From Nonomuraea dietziae (GTDB lineage Bacteria > Actinomycetota > Actinomycetes > Streptosporangiales > Streptosporangiaceae): 64,000 nucleotides of DNA. The notes below the pieces were generated by a model that saw only the letters and a program-made list of their open reading frames with translations, ran no database searches and was not told the origin of the DNA. Both the position numbers and the translations under genes were made by a program. Where the stretch lies: NCBI RefSeq assembly GCF_014195505.1, contig NZ_JACIBV010000001.1, forward strand, positions 1,736,001 to 1,800,000, given 5' to 3'. Below, piece by piece: positions 49,170 to 57,271 of this stretch. Position 1 is the stretch's first letter. Every line of letters begins with the position of its first letter.

Positions 49170-52100
49170 CTAGTGGACCTCGAGCTCGGCGAGCTGCATG
49201 TGGTACGGGGCGTCGCGGTGACCGGTGCCGACGACCCTGACGTGCCGCGCGGTGACGGGCGTGAAGGAGAAGGCCTGCGCGCTCGCGCCGGGCCTCGGGT
49301 ACCCGGTCCTGGTGGCGACCGTCGTCCAGGAGGAGCCGTCGGCCGAGACCTGAACCGTGAAGTCCGCGGGGAAGCCGGAGCCGGTGTTCTCGCCGTCCGA
49401 CCTGGCGTGGAGGTCGACCCTGGAGACCAGGCTCGGGCCGCCGAGGTCGACGACCGCCCATTCGGTACGGCCGGCCGTACCGGGCAGGCTGCTCCAGCCC
49501 ATCGAGTACCAGAGCGCCGAGCGCGCGCCGTCGGTGAGGTTGGTCCGCAGCCAGCCCTCGTCGGTGTACTCCACCGAGCTGGACGCGGTGACCGGGCGGC
49601 CCGCCGCGAGGTTGCCGCCGACGGCCTCGATCTCGGCCAGCTGCATGTGGTGGTTGCCGTGCTGGTCGGGCCTGAGGTTCGTCCCCGTCACCCTGATGTG
49701 GCGGACCGAGGCGGTGGGGAAGGGGAAGGTCTGCGCGCCCGCGCCGGGCCGGGGGAAGCCGGTCCTGGTGGCGACCGTCGTCCAGGAGGAGCCGTCGGCC
49801 GAGACCTGGACCGTGAAGTCCACGGGGAAGCCGAGGCCGGTGTTGGGGCCGTCGGAACGGGGATGGAGGTCCACCCTGCTCAGAGGCCTGGCGCCGCCGA
49901 GGTCGACCTGGATCCACTCGGTGTGGTTGCCGCCCATGTTCGCGGTGGAGCTGCTCCATCCGATGCCGGCGCGGGCGCCGTCCACGACGGCGGGGGTGGT
50001 CCAGCCGTCGCCCTCGTAGGAGCTGGAGACGGTCACCGTACGGCCCTCGGCCGGGTTGGTCTCAGGGTTGACCCGCACGTTGTCGAAGCGGGCGCTCGCG
50101 CCGCCGGTCACCAGGGCGAGGCCGCCCACGGGGTAGGCGCTGTCGGTGACGGTGAGGATCTTCTTCGCTCCCGCGTGGACGGTGAGGGTCGCGCCGCGCG
50201 CCGCCACCCGCAGCCTGGTCCACTGGCCCGAGACGTAGCCCGGCACGGCGGCCGAGCCGAGCGTGACGCCGCTGCGGTAGACGAAGACCTGGCCGTTGTC
50301 GCGCAGCGCGACCAGGTAGCCGGTGTCCATGTCGGTGGCGTTGAGGTTGCGCACCATGAGCCCCGCCCAGTTGGTCCTGCCTCCGCTGGCGTTCACCCCG
50401 GTGATCCGCAGGTCGACGCCCGCCACCACGTCGCGGTAGGCCCTGCCCTCCAGCGCGGCCGTGATCCCCCAGGTGGCGGAGGAGTCGGACTGGACGTACT
50501 CGCCGCCGCTGACCGACCAGGCGCCGGCGCTGTGCCGCCAGCTCTTCTCGCCGGCGGCGAAGTCGTCGGCGTAGGGGAAGCTCAGGTCGGGTCCCTGCGA
50601 GACGAGCGCGTCGAGGATCTGCCTGTGCCGGTTGTCGACCTCGAGGCCGGACTGCTCGTAGGAGGTCGAGTCGGTGATCAGGGTGTCGGCGATGGCCCGC
50701 GCGGTGACCGGCTTGGTCCTGGCCAGCAGGTTCAGCAGCTCCACGTCCTCCAGGCCGTCGAGCTGGGTCTCGCTCCTGACGCTGTCGTAGACGTCGTAGG
50801 CCGCCTTGTTCGGCCTGACCAGCCAGTTGTCGCCGGTCTGCCAGTCGTCGAAGGTGTCCGACGACCGGTTGAGGTCGCTGAAGTCCCACCAGAAGTTCCA
50901 GCCCCAGTGCAGGTAGCCGGTCCCGCCGATCTTCCAGGTGAGCCAGGGGGTGAGCCTGGTCGAGGCCAGGTGGTAGGAGATGAAGCGGTTCATCCGCCTG
51001 TCCTGCGGGACGATGCAGTTGTAGAGCCACAGGTCCGCCCCGCTCAGGCGGCGGCGCTGGTAGTAGCCGACGTTCCCGTCGTAGAGGCCCGTGTACGGCG
51101 TCGCGGTCGTGAGGTCGCCCTCCATCGCGGGCAGCACGGCCAGGTGCGCCTCGTTGGTCAGCGGGTTCGGGAAGTACTCGCGGTACGTGGCGTAGACCCA
51201 CTTGGCGGCGTTGACCTGGTTGGCGGTGGACGGCTCGTCCAGCGCGCTCATGTAGAACAGGTCGGTCCACCCCTTGGCGTCCAGGTGGGCCTTGAGCGCG
51301 GGGAAGAGCTGGGCGAGGTAGGCGTTGGTCTCGGCGGTGTCGGGGTCGGCCAGGACCCGCTGCACGACGCCGTTCACCTTCTTGATCATGTCGAGCTTGA
51401 CGACGTCGTTCGGCAGGCCCTCGAGCAGGTGCGGGGTGTAGATGTACTGCATCGCCCCCGCGTCGACGAAGGTCTGGACGAACCTGTCGAAGGTGGCCCA
51501 GCCGAAGGTGTAGTCGCCCGCCGCGTCCACGGTCGTGTCGGGGATGAGCAGGGCCTGGAAGTCGGCGAAGATCACGTTGTTGCGGTGCTTCGCGTGGTTG
51601 GCCGCGATGTTCTCGATGACCCGCCACCAGTTGGCGTCGAACATCTGCACGCCGTACTGGGCGGGGATGGCCCTGACCGTGCCGTTGTAGTCCCAGCCCG
51701 CCGAGGTGAACCAGTTGTTCATCTTGAAGGTGGACCGGTCGGCGGGCGGGATCGTGACGCCGTAGACCGTGACCGCGACGTTCACCACGACGTCGCCCGC
51801 GCCGCTCCTGACCGTGGCGGTGCCGGTGTACGTGCCGGGAGCCTGCGAGGCGGGGACCCTGACGCTGTAGTGGTAGGGCAGGGTGAGGTTCGCGGCGAGA
51901 GTCTGCGGCGTGTTCTCCACCAGCGCGTCGTAGTAGGCGGTGCCGCCGTCGGGCGGGCTCTGGTGCGCGCCCACCTTGGAGATGCGCGGGTGGTTGTACT
52001 CACGCCTGACGGTGACGGCCGACGCGGGGATCACCGCGCCCGAGGGGCCGCTCAGCGCGCCTGCCGTGACCTGGACACCGGTCAGCGGCGTGTCCGACCT

Positions 52101-52310
52101 GACCAGGATCTGCGCGGCCTCGCTCTCGCCACGGGCCGCCCAGAGCGCGACCGAGGAGGAGTCGCCCGACGGTCGGACGGTCGAGGAGAAGGCCCGTTCG
52201 GCCGCGCTCTGCACCCAGACGGACAGCGCGGCCGCATGAGCGGGAACGGCCAGGAGCGTGGAGATGACGAGAAGGGATACCGCTGCTGACAGGGCCGGTC
52301 TGATTGCCAT
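49170..52310 (-). CDS. Secreted DUF4091 glycoside-hydrolase-like protein with LamG-like and two F5/8 type C domains
   Basis: A 1046-residue secreted protein. The signal peptide ends near AHA26. An N-terminal beta-sandwich (about 30-180, SVALWAARGESEAAQILV) and a TIM-barrel-like DUF4091 region (about 190-560) follow, with acidic residues in SALDEPSTANQVNAAKWVY as candidate catalytic positions. A concanavalin/LamG-like domain (about 570-735) and two tandem discoidin domains (about 740-895 and 895-1046) complete it. Both discoidin domains contain PVDFTVQVSADGSSWTTVAT or a one-residue variant, indicating recent duplication. GAGGAG lies before the ATG at 52310. It is divergent from the DUF5107 gene, with LacI-type operators between. 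It probably binds and trims cell-wall or plant polysaccharide. Confidence 0.9.
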   Translation of the reverse strand: MAIRPALSAAVSLLVISTLLAVPAHAAALSVWVQSAAERAFSSTVRPSGDSSSVALWAARGESEAAQILVRSDTPLTGVQVTAGALSGPSGAVIPASAVTVRREYNHPRISKVGAHQSPPDGGTAYYDALVENTPQTLAANLTLPYHYSVRVPASQAPGTYTGTATVRSGAGDVVVNVAVTVYGVTIPPADRSTFKMNNWFTSAGWDYNGTVRAIPAQYGVQMFDANWWRVIENIAANHAKHRNNVIFADFQALLIPDTTVDAAGDYTFGWATFDRFVQTFVDAGAMQYIYTPHLLEGLPNDVVKLDMIKKVNGVVQRVLADPDTAETNAYLAQLFPALKAHLDAKGWTDLFYMSALDEPSTANQVNAAKWVYATYREYFPNPLTNEAHLAVLPAMEGDLTTATPYTGLYDGNVGYYQRRRLSGADLWLYNCIVPQDRRMNRFISYHLASTRLTPWLTWKIGGTGYLHWGWNFWWDFSDLNRSSDTFDDWQTGDNWLVRPNKAAYDVYDSVRSETQLDGLEDVELLNLLARTKPVTARAIADTLITDSTSYEQSGLEVDNRHRQILDALVSQGPDLSFPYADDFAAGEKSWRHSAGAWSVSGGEYVQSDSSATWGITAALEGRAYRDVVAGVDLRITGVNASGGRTNWAGLMVRNLNATDMDTGYLVALRDNGQVFVYRSGVTLGSAAVPGYVSGQWTRLRVAARGATLTVHAGAKKILTVTDSAYPVGGLALVTGGASARFDNVRVNPETNPAEGRTVTVSSSYEGDGWTTPAVVDGARAGIGWSSSTANMGGNHTEWIQVDLGGARPLSRVDLHPRSDGPNTGLGFPVDFTVQVSADGSSWTTVATRTGFPRPGAGAQTFPFPTASVRHIRVTGTNLRPDQHGNHHMQLAEIEAVGGNLAAGRPVTASSSVEYTDEGWLRTNLTDGARSALWYSMGWSSLPGTAGRTEWAVVDLGGPSLVSRVDLHARSDGENTGSGFPADFTVQVSADGSSWTTVATRTGYPRPGASAQAFSFTPVTARHVRVVGTGHRDAPYHMQLAELEVH

Positions 52311-52345
52311 CCAAGGCTCCTCACGAGATCCCCCGAGGACGCAAA

Positions 52346-52357
52346 TAAAACGTTTCA
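52346..52357. promoter_or_regulatory. LacI-type operator TAAAACGTTTCA
   Basis: The CpG-centred palindrome AAACGTTT (52348-52355) matches the centre of LacI/GalR-family operators. It lies 38 bases upstream of the glycoside-hydrolase start. No LacI gene is in the neighbourhood; the only LacI sequence in the window is the broken one near 9 kb. Confidence 0.65.
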
Positions 52358-52483
52358 AACCGCTGGATCGGACGGTAGACCTGCGCAGAGCTGCGGTCAA
52401 TAATCCGTCTTCGGACCGTTATACGCACCGCTGACCCCGTTGACAGCGCCCCGTCCGCTCCTTAGCGTTCGCGACAACGGTCC

Positions 52484-52495
52484 TTAAAACGTTCT
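52484..52495. promoter_or_regulatory. LacI-type operator copy TTAAAACGTTCT
   Basis: AACGTT centre at 52488-52493, flanked by TTAA and CTCC. It lies about 22 bases before the DUF5107 gene start and is similar to the site at 52348-52355. The divergent pair would thus be controlled by one LacI-family protein. Confidence 0.55.
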
Positions 52496-52516
52496 CCACG
52501 AAGGGGTCGAGACCGG

Positions 52517-54297
52517 ATGAAGCTCGTCATCGCCGACGCGGGGCCGGTCAGCCCGCTGCCGATCCTGCGGCCCCCCGCCGTGCCGATCACCGACTTCGGC
52601 CACCGCCCTCGCTGCTCCCCTATGGCGCCCGCGACTCCTACCGGCGCGACCCCGTCGAGCGCGAGGTGCCCGCGATCACGCTGGAGAACGAGCACCTGAG
52701 GGCGGTGTTCCTGCCGGGGCTCGGCGGCCGCCTGTGGTCGCTGGTCGAGCTGTCCACCGGCAGGGAGCTGCTGCACCGCAACCCGGTGATCCAACCGGCC
52801 AACCTCGCCCTGCGCGACGCGTGGTTCGCCGGCGGCGTGGAGTGGAATCTGGGCACGACCGGCCACTGGGCCCTGACCTGCGATCCCCTTCACGCGGCCT
52901 GGGTGGACGCGCCGTACCCCGTGCTGCGGCTGTACGAGTACGAGCGGATGCGCGGGCTGGTGGTCCAGATCGACGCCGCCCTGCCTCCTGGCTCTCGCGC
53001 GCTGGTGGTGTCGGTCGCCGTGCGCAACCCGCGACCGGAGAGCGTGCCCGTCTACTGGTGGTCCACCATCGCCGTCCCGCAGACCCCCGGCACCCGCGTC
53101 CTCGCGCCCGCCACCCTGGCCGACCACTTCGGCTACGCCCACCGCCTGACCACCGTGCCCTATCCGGGCGATCCCGACGTCAGCCGCCCCGGCACCTGGC
53201 GGGCGGCCGCCGACTACTTCTTCCACGTCACGTCGGAGACTCCCTGGATCGCCGCCGTCGACGCCGAGGGCCACGGCCTGCTCCACACCTCCACTCCCCG
53301 GCTGCGGGGCAGGAAGCTGTTCGGCTGGGGCACCTCCCCCGGCGGCGACCACTGGCAGCGCTGGCTGTCCGGTCCCCGCTCCCCCTATCTGGAGATCCAG
53401 GCCGGCCTGGCCAGGACCCAGCTGCAGCACCTCGCCCTGCCTGGCCACACCACCTGGACCTGGACGGAGACCTACAGGCCCCTGGCCCTCCCCGAGCCCG
53501 ACGCCCCGTACGACCGGGCCCGCGCGGCCGTCGACGTGCTGGTCCAGGCCTCGGGACAGCCGGAGACCGGCCCGTGGACCGAGCTTCCCGTCACGGACGT
53601 CATCCACCGAGGATCCGGGTGGGGCGCGCTGGAGCGAAGGGCAGGAGGGCTGCCCGCGTCGGCGGCCACACCCTTCCCCGACGACACGCTCGGCGCGGAG
53701 CAGGCCCCGTGGCTGACCCTCCTGGAGGATGGCCGGCTACCGGGCGAGGCGGAGTGCGTCGTCGGAGCGCGCTGGCTGGCCCTGCTTCGTGCGGCGGCGG
53801 ACCCGCACGGCCGCTACCACCTCGGGCTCAACCTGTGGTCCACCGGCGACAGGGCCGCGGCCCTGGACGCCTGGGGCAAGGCGCTGGCCGAACGGCGCGA
53901 CCCCCTCGTGCTGCGCGCCGTCGCAGAGGCCCACAGGATCGACGGCGACGATGCCACGGCGGCGGCGCTGCTCCTCGAGGCGCACGCGCTGGCGCCGGCC
54001 GTGCGCCCGCTCACCGTCGAGACCCTCGCCGCCCTGCTCGCCGCCGGCCGTCCCGCCGACGCTCTGACGCTCATCGACCGCCTGCCTCCTGGCGATCGCG
54101 CCCATGGCCGCATCCGGCTGCTGGAGGCCAGGGCCGCCCTGGCCGCCGGCGAGCGCGACAGGACCGGCCGCATCCTGCGGGACGGCCTGGTCGTCCCCGA
54201 CCTGCGGGAGGGCGAGGACGCCCTGGACGAGCTGTGGTTCGCCTATCACGGCGAGGAGCGCGACCTGCCCGCGGACTACGACTTCCGCATGAGCTGA
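52517..54297 (+). pseudogene. DUF5107/TPR carbohydrate-related protein with a -1 frameshift near its start
   Basis: The ATG at 52517 (AAGGGG upstream) starts MKLVIADAGPVSPLPILRPP. After about 30 codons the family sequence continues in another frame with SLLPYGARDSYRRDPVEREV. It then runs to the TGA at 54297 (LENEHLRAVFLPGLGGRLWS, FAGGVEWNLGTTGH). One extra C in the run at 52606-52608 would join them into about 593 residues. DUF5107 is a galactose-mutarotase-like beta-sandwich, and the C-terminal third holds TPR-like repeats (YHLGLNLWSTGDRAAALDAW). If the shift is real, only a shortened form could be made, for example from a GTG at 52666. The protein probably senses or processes glycans. Confidence 0.75.
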
Positions 54298-54367
54298 CGG
54301 CCTCGGCACCTGGGTCAGTCGCGGGAGATGGCCAGCCGGCGGCTGTCCCGGGGAGCGCCGCGAGAGA

Positions 54368-55096
54368 TCACGACTGCTGCCCGGCGTTCCGGTCGGCCTG
54401 GTTCCGCTGCCACTGCTCCATGACCTGCCCGAGGGACGCGTTCACGAGGAGCAGGAACTCGGCTGCGACGCCGAAGCGGGCGCCGGCCGGGGTCGCGGCA
54501 CCGAGGATCTCCACCGCGTGCTGCGACGCGGTGATCAGGGTGTCGTTCATCCGCAGAGCCGCAAGGGTGGACCGGACCCAGAGCTCGTCGTCGACGACAT
54601 AGCGTTCGCGGCGCCCGCCGGGGGTTCGTTCCCGTGCGAGTAGTCCCTGCTGTTCGAGGAAGGCGACGGTCTGCGAGATCGACGCGGGGCTGACGCGAAG
54701 TCGCTGGACCAGGTCAGCGGCGGTGAGGGTCCCGGAGTCTGTGGCGTACAGGCAGGCCAGCACCCTGGCCGCCATCCGGGGCATCCCCTGCTGCTCGAGG
54801 AGCGTGGCGAAGGATTCCGTGAGGTCGTGGACCGCCTGGGGGTCACGCCCATGGCTGCTGTCGCCGACCGGCGGCGCCGGAGGCTTGGCCTGCCTGCGTC
54901 GGCGCGCACGCTGATTGGTGGCCTCCTGCGCCCGCTGCGCCCCGTAGCCGTCGGGTCCGCCGTTGCGGGTGACCTCCCGCATGATGGTCGAGGCGGGCCG
55001 CCCGAGACGTCGGCCGATCTCGGTGTATCCGAGCCCTTCGGCCAGCCCCGCAGCGATGTGCTGACGGTCCTCATCGGTGAGTCTGTCTCCGGGCAT
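54368..55096 (-). CDS. GbsR/MarR-like regulator with an extra N-terminal HTH
   Basis: A 242-residue protein with two DNA-binding modules. The first (residues 5-45) is an IS30-repressor-like HTH: LTDEDRQHIAAGLAEGLGYT then EIGRRLGRPASTIMREVTRN. An arginine-rich linker leads to a MarR/GbsR winged helix (LVQRLRVSPASISQTVAFLE near 140-160, with GGRRERYVVDDELW wing). GGGAGACGAG precedes the ATG at 55096; an open frame upstream lies in the AT-rich control region. It is divergent from the beta-lactamase-family gene and likely controls it and itself through the repeats between them. The signal it senses is unknown. Confidence 0.86.
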   Translation of the reverse strand: MPGDRLTDEDRQHIAAGLAEGLGYTEIGRRLGRPASTIMREVTRNGGPDGYGAQRAQEATNQRARRRRQAKPPAPPVGDSSHGRDPQAVHDLTESFATLLEQQGMPRMAARVLACLYATDSGTLTAADLVQRLRVSPASISQTVAFLEQQGLLARERTPGGRRERYVVDDELWVRSTLAALRMNDTLITASQHAVEILGAATPAGARFGVAAEFLLLVNASLGQVMEQWQRNQADRNAGQQS

Positions 55097-55154
55097 CGGT
55101 GCTCGTCTCCCATCTGCCGGCAGGCGCGGAGCTCGGCGCCGCACCTTCGCCGCA

Positions 55155-55330
55155 CAGTATGCATTCACTCGAAGCTCATTGCAATGCAACTCTTGATCGC
55201 CCCTTGCATTCAGTGTCACATTCATTGCAATAAATGTTCATTATCGCGGCTTAACAGGGTTCTACCTCTGCGCTTTATGTTGACCGATTTATGAATGCAA
55301 TGTACTGTCGCAGACGTTCAGCAATGAATG
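55155..55330. promoter_or_regulatory. AT-rich divergent control region with TGAATGC/ATTGCAAT repeats
   Basis: Against the GC-rich background this 176-base stretch is conspicuously AT-rich. It holds CATTGCAATG (55177-55186, perfect palindrome) and ATTGCAAT (55224-55231). GCATTCA occurs at 55161-55167 and 55206-55212, its complement TGAATGC at 55293-55299, and a GCAATGAATGAA near 55321. The repeated half-sites suggest several binding sites for the adjacent two-HTH regulator. Confidence 0.65.
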
Positions 55331-55351
55331 AACGCCCAGGTAAGGAAATTC

Positions 55352-56593
55352 ATGATGGAACACGGCAACAGCGGATTTTCCAAGGCCGGACTGGACAGAC
55401 TGCGCGAGGTGCTGGCACGGCATGTCGAGTCCGGGAAGATCCCCGGGCTGGTCGCCCTGGTCACCCGGGGCGAGGAGACGCATGTCGAAGCGCTCGGGAC
55501 GATGCGCCATGACGGTGGCGCGCCGATGCGCCGCGACACCATCTTCCGGATGGCCTCCACGACCAAGCCTGTCGCGGTCGCGGCGACAATGGTCCTGCTG
55601 GATGAGTGCCGGCTGCGGCTGGACGACCCGGTGGATCCGTGGCTGCCCGAGTTGGCCGACCGGCGGGTGCTGAAGCGTCCCGACGGCCCGCTGGACGACA
55701 CCGTGCCGGCACGGCGGCCGATCACCGTGCGGGACCTGCTCACCTCCACGTGCGGGCTCGGACTGGACATGACGGCGCGGACCGCCCCGATGATGAGCGC
55801 CTTCTTCGAGCAGGGGGTCTACGGCCAGGAGGACGGATGGCTGCTGCCCGAACCGGGGCCGGACGAGTGGATGCGCCGCCTGGGCACGCTCCCGCTGATG
55901 TACCAGCCCGGAGAGCGGTGGCTGTACAACGTCAGCGACGACGTGCTCGGCGTGCTGGTGGCCAGGGTCACCGGCCAGTCGTTCGAGGAGTTCCTGCGCG
56001 AACGCATCTTCGGCCCGCTGGGCATGAAGGACACCGCCTTCCACGTGCCCGCCGACAAGCTCGACCGGCTGCCGCCCCTGTACGCCCCCGACTGGCAGAC
56101 CGGAGAGTTCCTCGTGGAGGACGAGGTCGAAGGGGGACACCACAGCAGGCCTCCGGCGTTCCAGTCAGGCGGCGGCGGACTCGACTCCACCGTCGACGAC
56201 TATCACGCCTACTTCCGGATGCTGCTCAACCACGGCATGCACGGCAGCGAACGGATCCTGTCCCGGCCCGCCGTCGAGCTGATGACCACCAACCGCCTCA
56301 CGCCCGAGCAGACAGCCGCCCTCCAGGCCTGGGCCCGCAGCGTCGTCCATCTGTCACACGGCCAGGGGCAACACGGCGGCTGGGGCTTCGGAATGACGGT
56401 GCGTACCCATCGCGGCGACTACGCGCCCATCGGTCAGTTCGGCTGGGACGGCGGAGCCGGCACCACCACCTACGCCGACCCGGACAACCAGCTCGTCGGC
56501 ATCCTGCTCACCCAGACCGGGATGTCCACCCCGGATTCGGCGCATGCCATCCACGATTTCTGGACCACCCTCTACCAGGCCATCGACGACTGA
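55352..56593 (+). CDS. Serine hydrolase, beta-lactamase/penicillin-binding-protein family (class C-like)
   Basis: A 413-residue protein. The nucleophile motif is S69-T-T-K72 in FRMASTTKPV, the second motif is YNVSDD (RWLYNVSDDVLGVL) and HGGWGFGM plus GQFGWDGGAGTTTYAD form the third, KTG-like region. No signal peptide is seen, which fits cytoplasmic esterase/peptidase relatives such as EstB rather than a secreted antibiotic-destroying enzyme. AAGGA lies 5 bases before the first of two adjacent ATGs (55352, 55355). It is divergent from the GbsR-like regulator across an AT-rich repeat region. Substrate unknown. Confidence 0.9.
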   Translation: MMEHGNSGFSKAGLDRLREVLARHVESGKIPGLVALVTRGEETHVEALGTMRHDGGAPMRRDTIFRMASTTKPVAVAATMVLLDECRLRLDDPVDPWLPELADRRVLKRPDGPLDDTVPARRPITVRDLLTSTCGLGLDMTARTAPMMSAFFEQGVYGQEDGWLLPEPGPDEWMRRLGTLPLMYQPGERWLYNVSDDVLGVLVARVTGQSFEEFLRERIFGPLGMKDTAFHVPADKLDRLPPLYAPDWQTGEFLVEDEVEGGHHSRPPAFQSGGGGLDSTVDDYHAYFRMLLNHGMHGSERILSRPAVELMTTNRLTPEQTAALQAWARSVVHLSHGQGQHGGWGFGMTVRTHRGDYAPIGQFGWDGGAGTTTYADPDNQLVGILLTQTGMSTPDSAHAIHDFWTTLYQAIDD

Positions 56594-56851
56594 CCTCGCG
56601 GTCGTGTGAGGAGCGGGCGACGAACGTGGTGCGCGGCGCACGGCCGATAGCCCGTGGTGGCCGACGCTCCTCCCCATCGCCTGCATGAACAAGCCCGTCA
56701 CGTCTTATACATGGCCGCCTGCGGGGCGCAGGGCAGACTCTTCTCAACTTCTTTTCGGATTTCTTGCCCGCGATGTCGATCCGGCGGTTCCGCCGTTCGA
56801 CCCATGGGTGAGAGGGTCCGAACGGGACCCGCGACACCGCAGGAGAAGACC

Positions 56852-57271
56852 GTGAAGTACATGCTGATCATGCGCGCGAGCGACGAGGCCTACGCCGCGT
56901 TCCAGGACGTCGACTTCAACGAGATCATCGAGTCCATGGGCCGGTACAACAGCGAGATGATCTCGGCCGGCGTGCTGGTCGCCGCCGAGGGTCTCGATGA
57001 CGCGTCACAGGGTGTCGTCGTGGACTACTCCTCCGAGCCTCCCGTCGTCACCGACGGACCTTACGGTGAGACCAAGGAGCTGTTCGGCGGCTTCTGGATC
57101 CTCGACGTCGCCTCGAAGGAGGAGGCCGTCGAGTGGGCCAAGCGGGCGCCGATGAGCGGTCCGGGGATGAAGGCCGAGATCCGCCGCGTCACCAGTATCG
57201 ACGAGTTCCCGCAGGACAACGAGTGGATCCAGAAGGAGCGGGCATGGCGGGTGGCGACCGGCCAGCTGTGA
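56852..57271 (+). CDS. YCII-related (DGPF-type) protein, ECF42 partner
   Basis: A 139-residue dimeric alpha/beta-barrel-like protein. It begins KYMLIMRASDEAYAAF and contains the signature VVTDGPYGETKELFGGFWIL, the DGPF/DGPY motif. Such proteins are genomically tied to ECF42 sigma factors in actinobacteria. AGGAGA lies 5 bases before the GTG. The following sigma gene starts inside its last codons. Its biochemical role is not settled; it may be a target or modulator of the sigma factor. Confidence 0.92.
   Translation: MKYMLIMRASDEAYAAFQDVDFNEIIESMGRYNSEMISAGVLVAAEGLDDASQGVVVDYSSEPPVVTDGPYGETKELFGGFWILDVASKEEAVEWAKRAPMSGPGMKAEIRRVTSIDEFPQDNEWIQKERAWRVATGQL

Noticed and set aside
49170..50080. 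Direct repeats as a possible mobile element
   Set aside because: The repeats coincide with the tandem F5/8C domains of one protein and there are no terminal inverted repeats or transposase.
48906..52289. Plus-strand open frame of about 1127 codons across the glycoside hydrolase
   Set aside because: Antisense to a protein with clear signal peptide and domains; composition is the usual GC shadow.
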